Origin: Stutzerimonas stutzeri
GTDB taxonomy: Bacteria; Pseudomonadota; Gammaproteobacteria; Pseudomonadales; Pseudomonadaceae
Length of the DNA: 64,000 bases
Direction of reading: 5' to 3'
Assembly: GCF_009789555.1 (NCBI RefSeq)
Contig: NZ_CP046902.1
Span: 50,001-114,000, forward strand
The notes under the pieces are model-generated. The model was not told where the DNA came from. It saw nothing but the letters and a program-made list of their open reading frames with translations, and did not search any database. How positions within the stretch are numbered: position 1 is the first letter of the stretch; every line of letters starts with the position of its first letter. Of the stretch, positions 60,141-64,000 are shown piece after piece. The position numbers were made by a program, and so were the translations under genes.

Positions 60141-62747
60141 ATGCACGAACAGTATCAGCCCCGCGAAATCGAAGCCGCCGCGCAGTCTCACTGGGACGCG
60201 CAGAAATCCTTTGAAGTGAGTGAACAGCCAGGCAAGGACACCTTCTATTGCCTGTCGATGTTCCCCTACCCCAGCGGCAAGCTGCACATGGGCCACGTGC
60301 GCAACTACACCATCGGTGACGTGATCGCCCGCTACCAGCGCATGCAGGGCAAGAACGTACTGCAGCCGATGGGCTGGGACGCGTTCGGCATGCCGGCCGA
60401 GAACGCGGCGATGAAGAACCGGGTCGCCCCCGCCAAGTGGACGTACGAAAACATCGACTACATGCGCACCCAGCTGAAAAGCCTCGGCCTGGCGGTCGAC
60501 TGGACGCGTGAAGTCACCACCTGCAAGCCCGACTATTACCGCTGGGAACAGTGGCTGTTTACCCGCCTGTATGAAAAAGGCGTGATCTACCGCAAGAACG
60601 GTACCGTCAACTGGGACCCGGTCGACCAGACCGTGCTGGCCAACGAGCAGGTCATCGACGGCCGCGGCTGGCGCTCCGGCGCGCTGATCGAGAAGCGCGA
60701 AATCCCAATGTACTACTTCAAGATCACCGCGTACGCGGATGAACTCCTGGAGAGCCTCGACGAGCTGGACGGCTGGCCGGAGCAGGTCAAGACCATGCAG
60801 CGCAACTGGATCGGCAAGTCGCGCGGGATGGAGATCAGCTTCCCATACGATGTCGCCAGCATCGGCAGTGAAGGCGTGATGAAGGTGTTCACCACCCGTC
60901 CCGATACGCTGATGGGCGCGACCTATGTGGCCGTGGCCGCCGAGCACCCGCTGGCCACCCTTGCCGCGCAGGGCAACCCCGAGCTGCAAGCGTTCATCGA
61001 CGAATGCAAGCGTGGTGGTGTCGCCGAAGCCGACATCGCCACCCAGGAAAAGAAAGGCCTCGCCACCACCCTGCGCGTGCTGCACCCGCTGACCGGCGAA
61101 CTGCTGCCGGTATGGGTCGCCAATTACGTGCTGATGAATTACGGCGAAGGCGCGGTCATGGCCGTGCCTGCCCATGACGAGCGCGACTTCGCGTTCGCAA
61201 CCAAGTACGACCTGCCGATCAAGCCGGTGGTGCGCACCAGTGCCGGCGACGAGACACCTGCCCCGTGGAACGATGCCTATGGCGAGCACGGTGAACTGAT
61301 CAACTCCGGCGAATTCGACGGCCTGGACTTCGATGGCGCGTTCGATGCGATGGAAGTCGCGTTGCAGCACAAGGGCCTCGGCCAGGCGCGCACTCAGTTT
61401 CGCCTGCGTGACTGGGGCATCAGCCGTCAGCGTTATTGGGGTTGTCCGATCCCGATCATCCACTGCCCGACGTGCGGCGACGTACCCGTGCCGGAAGATC
61501 AACTGCCGGTGGTGCTGCCCGAAGACGTCGTGCCGGACGGCGCCGGCTCGCCACTGGCGCGCATGCCGGAATTCTACGACTGCAGCTGCCCCAGGTGCGC
61601 ACAGCCGGCCAAGCGCGAAACCGACACCATGGACACCTTCGTCGAGTCGTCCTGGTACTTCGCCCGCTACGCCTCGCCGCATTACGAGCAGGGCATGGTC
61701 GATCCCGCTGCGGCCAATCACTGGTTGCCGGTGGACCAGTACATCGGCGGCATCGAACACGCGATCCTGCACCTGCTCTATGCCCGTTTTTTCCACAAGC
61801 TGATGCGCGACGAAGGACTGGTCAGCTCCAACGAGCCATTCAAGAATCTGCTCACCCAGGGCATGGTGATTGCCGACACCTACTACCGCACCCTGGAAAA
61901 CGGCGGCAAGGACTGGTTCAACCCAGCCGATGTGATCGTCGAGCGTGATGCCAAGGCCAAGGTCATCGGCGCCAAGCTGGCCAGCGACGGGCAGCCGGTG
62001 GAAATCGGCGGCACCGAAAAGATGTCCAAGTCGAAAAACAACGGCGTCGACCCGCAGGCGATGATCGACAGCTACGGCGCCGACACCTGCCGTCTGTTCA
62101 TGATGTTCGCCTCACCGCCGGACATGAGCCTGGAGTGGTCCGATTCCGGCGTCGAGGGCGCGAGCCGCTTCCTGCGCCGCGTCTGGCGCCTGGCCCACGC
62201 GCATGTCAGTGCCGGCACGGTCGGCACGCTCGATGTCGCCAGCCTCGATGACGAGCAGAAGGCGGTACGCCGCGCGATCCACCTGGCCATCAAGCAGGCC
62301 AGCCAGGACGTCGGCCAGCACCATAAATTCAACACCGCCATCGCTCAGGTCATGACGCTGATGAACGTGCTGGAGAAAGCCGCTACCACGGAGGAACAGG
62401 ACCGCGCCTTGCTGCAGGAAGGCCTGGAAACCGTCGCCCTGCTGCTGGCACCGATCACGCCGCACATCTGTCACGCGCTGTGGAACAACCTGGGCCGCGA
62501 AGGCGCGATCATCGATGCGCGCTGGCCCGAGGTGGACGAAGCTGCGCTGGTGCAGGACAACCTCACGCTGGTCGTGCAGGTCAACGGCAAACTGCGCGGG
62601 CAGATCGAAGTGCCGGCCAGCGCCTCCCGCGAAGCAGTCGAAGCCAGTGCTCGGGCCAACGAGAACGTGGTGCGCTTCACCGAAGGCCTGACGATTCGCA
62701 AAGTCATCGTGGTGCCGGGCAAGCTCGTCAACATCGTCGCTAACTGA
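60141..62747 (+). CDS. leuS: Leucyl-tRNA synthetase
   Basis: An 868-residue class I synthetase. The HIGH-type motif is PYPSGKLHMGH (HMGH at 49-52), the KMSKS loop is EKMSKSKNNG, and the CP1 editing domain lies between them. ATG at 60141 gives the usual length (MHEQYQPREIEAAAQ...). It is followed after 44 bases by lptE. Confidence 0.97.
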   Translation: MHEQYQPREIEAAAQSHWDAQKSFEVSEQPGKDTFYCLSMFPYPSGKLHMGHVRNYTIGDVIARYQRMQGKNVLQPMGWDAFGMPAENAAMKNRVAPAKWTYENIDYMRTQLKSLGLAVDWTREVTTCKPDYYRWEQWLFTRLYEKGVIYRKNGTVNWDPVDQTVLANEQVIDGRGWRSGALIEKREIPMYYFKITAYADELLESLDELDGWPEQVKTMQRNWIGKSRGMEISFPYDVASIGSEGVMKVFTTRPDTLMGATYVAVAAEHPLATLAAQGNPELQAFIDECKRGGVAEADIATQEKKGLATTLRVLHPLTGELLPVWVANYVLMNYGEGAVMAVPAHDERDFAFATKYDLPIKPVVRTSAGDETPAPWNDAYGEHGELINSGEFDGLDFDGAFDAMEVALQHKGLGQARTQFRLRDWGISRQRYWGCPIPIIHCPTCGDVPVPEDQLPVVLPEDVVPDGAGSPLARMPEFYDCSCPRCAQPAKRETDTMDTFVESSWYFARYASPHYEQGMVDPAAANHWLPVDQYIGGIEHAILHLLYARFFHKLMRDEGLVSSNEPFKNLLTQGMVIADTYYRTLENGGKDWFNPADVIVERDAKAKVIGAKLASDGQPVEIGGTEKMSKSKNNGVDPQAMIDSYGADTCRLFMMFASPPDMSLEWSDSGVEGASRFLRRVWRLAHAHVSAGTVGTLDVASLDDEQKAVRRAIHLAIKQASQDVGQHHKFNTAIAQVMTLMNVLEKAATTEEQDRALLQEGLETVALLLAPITPHICHALWNNLGREGAIIDARWPEVDEAALVQDNLTLVVQVNGKLRGQIEVPASASREAVEASARANENVVRFTEGLTIRKVIVVPGKLVNIVAN

Positions 62748-62791
62748 TTCGTCTTGGCGCGGCGCGCCAAGGCTGGCAAGGGGATAACAAG

Positions 62792-63397
62792 ATGATCAAA
62801 CGCACTCTCATGGTGGCCGGCCTGGCTTTGCTGCTGAGCGCCTGCGGTTTTCAGCTGCGCGGTACGGGCGACACCAGCTTCGCGCTGCAGGAAATCGACC
62901 TTCAGGCCCGCAACAGTTATGGCGAGACCGCCAAGCAGCTCGAGGAGTTGCTCAAGGACAACGGCGTGCGGGTCTATCCGGGGGCGCGCTACACGCTCGA
63001 TCTGGTCCGCGAGCAGAGCCGTCAGCGCACCGCCAGCTATACCACCTCGGCACGCAGCGCCGAGTACGAACTGTCCAGCGTGCTCGACTATGAGTTCCGC
63101 GGCCCGCAGAACACCGTTCTGCTGCAGGACAGCGTCGAGGTACGCAAAGTCTACGTGCACGACAGCAGCAACCTCATCGGTTCCGACCAGGAAGCCGGTC
63201 AGCTTCGCGATGAAATGCGTCGCGAACTTCTGCAGCAACTGAGCATGCGTATCCGCGGTATCACGCCGGCTCAGCTCGACGAGTTGCAGCAGACCGCCGA
63301 AGCGAGGAAGCGCGCGGAAACCGAGGCCATCGAGGCGCAGATGCGCGAACAGAGCCAGCGGCCGCTGCAGTCTCCGATCGAACTGCCCATCCAGTGA
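62792..63397 (+). CDS. lptE: LPS-assembly lipoprotein LptE
   Basis: A 201-residue lipoprotein with lipobox LSAC (cysteine 18) followed by GFQLRG, the usual start of mature LptE. It plugs the LptD barrel for lipopolysaccharide export to the cell surface. The C-terminal tail is helical and charged (EARKRAETEAIEAQMREQ). Its leuS-lptE-holA context is conserved. Confidence 0.94.
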   Translation: MIKRTLMVAGLALLLSACGFQLRGTGDTSFALQEIDLQARNSYGETAKQLEELLKDNGVRVYPGARYTLDLVREQSRQRTASYTTSARSAEYELSSVLDYEFRGPQNTVLLQDSVEVRKVYVHDSSNLIGSDQEAGQLRDEMRRELLQQLSMRIRGITPAQLDELQQTAEARKRAETEAIEAQMREQSQRPLQSPIELPIQ

Positions 63398-63440
63398 TGA
63401 AGCGGGTAGCCACCACCCGGTGGCTACCGTGCCCGAATTC

Positions 63441-64000
63441 ATGAAGCTTTCCCCCGCCCAACTCGCCAAGCACCTGCAAGGCCCGCTCGCACCGGTCTAT
63501 GTCGTCAGTGGCGACGAGCACCTGCTTTGCCAGGAAGCCAGTGATGCCATCCGCGGCGCCTGCCGCCAGCAGGGTTTCGATGAGCGCCAAGTGTTCAACG
63601 TCGAGACCGGCTTCGATTGGGGGCAGCTCATCGAAGCCGGGGCGAGCCTTTCGCTGTTTGCCGAAAAACGCCTGTTGGAACTGCGCATTCCCAACGGCAA
63701 GCCTGGCGACAAAGGTGCCGCCGCGCTGATCGAATACCTCGCCCGCCCCGCCGAGGACACCGTGCTGCTGATCAGCCTGCCCAAGCTCGACGGCAACACG
63801 CAAAAGACCAAATGGGCCAAGGCGCTGATTGACGGCAAGCACGTACAGTTCCTGCAAATATGGCCGGTGGATGCGCAGCAGTTGCCACAGTGGATTCGTC
63901 AACGCCTGGCGCAAGCTGGCCTTGCCGCCGACCAGCACGCCCTGGAGCTGATTGCCGCACGCGTCGAGGGCAACCTGCTCGCAGCCGCGCAGGAAATCGA
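63441..64000 (+). CDS. holA: DNA polymerase III delta subunit HolA (partial, cut by the window end)
   Basis: The first 186 or so codons of the clamp-loader delta subunit: MKLSPAQLAKHLQGPLAPVY, then VVSGDEHLLCQEASDAIR and the AAA+-like core. It opens the beta clamp during replication. The frame is still open at the edge, so the C-terminal half lies outside. Confidence 0.93.
   Translation, partial: MKLSPAQLAKHLQGPLAPVYVVSGDEHLLCQEASDAIRGACRQQGFDERQVFNVETGFDWGQLIEAGASLSLFAEKRLLELRIPNGKPGDKGAAALIEYLARPAEDTVLLISLPKLDGNTQKTKWAKALIDGKHVQFLQIWPVDAQQLPQWIRQRLAQAGLAADQHALELIAARVEGNLLAAAQEI

Noticed and set aside
60126..61796. A 556-codon open frame antisense to leuS
   Set aside because: It is a mirror of leuS, which carries its catalytic motifs on the plus strand.

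Overview
The window is about 64 kb of GC-rich, densely coding DNA from a Pseudomonas-type gammaproteobacterium, most likely the P. stutzeri (Stutzerimonas) group. The evidence is gene order. One end matches the P. aeruginosa urease neighbourhood (ureD-ureA-acetyltransferase-ureB-ureC and a PA4872-type oxaloacetate decarboxylase). The other end matches the amn / acyl-CoA dehydrogenase / ladS / thiD-thiE-hemL / miaB-ybeZ-ybeY-corC-lnt / leuS-lptE-holA block. These comparisons are from memory, not from a search. I saw no rRNA, tRNA, CRISPR array, insertion sequence or phage gene.

Layout. 0.2-4 kb: a di-heme c-type cytochrome with a catalase-like protein, and a convergent TSUP permease. 4-9 kb (minus strand): a complete branched-chain-amino-acid/amide-type ABC transporter. 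9.2-13.4 kb: ureD, ureA, a GNAT acetyltransferase, ureB and ureC. 13.8-21.7 kb: an NCS1 permease, a GAF histidine kinase, a DksA-like zinc-finger protein, a Gcw_chp/TorF-type protein, an MFS pump, oxaloacetate decarboxylase, a DMT exporter and a second GNAT. 21.7-24.3 kb: ureE, ureF, ureG and hupE. 24.4-28.4 kb: amn, then a MocR regulator divergent from a dehydratase. 28.4-44.6 kb: a chaperone-usher fimbrial cluster facing a four-gene signalling block. 44.7-64 kb: conserved housekeeping genes, ending inside holA.

Two systems stand out. First, the two separated urease gene sets each carry an identical NtrC-type operator (GCACC-N5-GGTGC) and a downstream sigma-54 (-24/-12) promoter, so both halves look like one nitrogen-limitation regulon. 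Second, the fimbrial island has three tandem major-pilin paralogues, chaperone, usher, adhesin and second chaperone. It is followed, convergently, by a NarL-type regulator, a hybrid kinase with Hpt, a REC-EAL phosphodiesterase and a second hybrid kinase. This is the content of the cupD/rcsB-rcsC-pvrR-pvrS system known from P. aeruginosa PA14. A TAAGA-N4-TCTTA-like box, resembling the enterobacterial RcsB box, lies upstream of all three pilins and of the pvrS-like kinase, which suggests one regulator ties the locus together. A LadS homologue without its C-terminal receiver domain lies just beyond the island.
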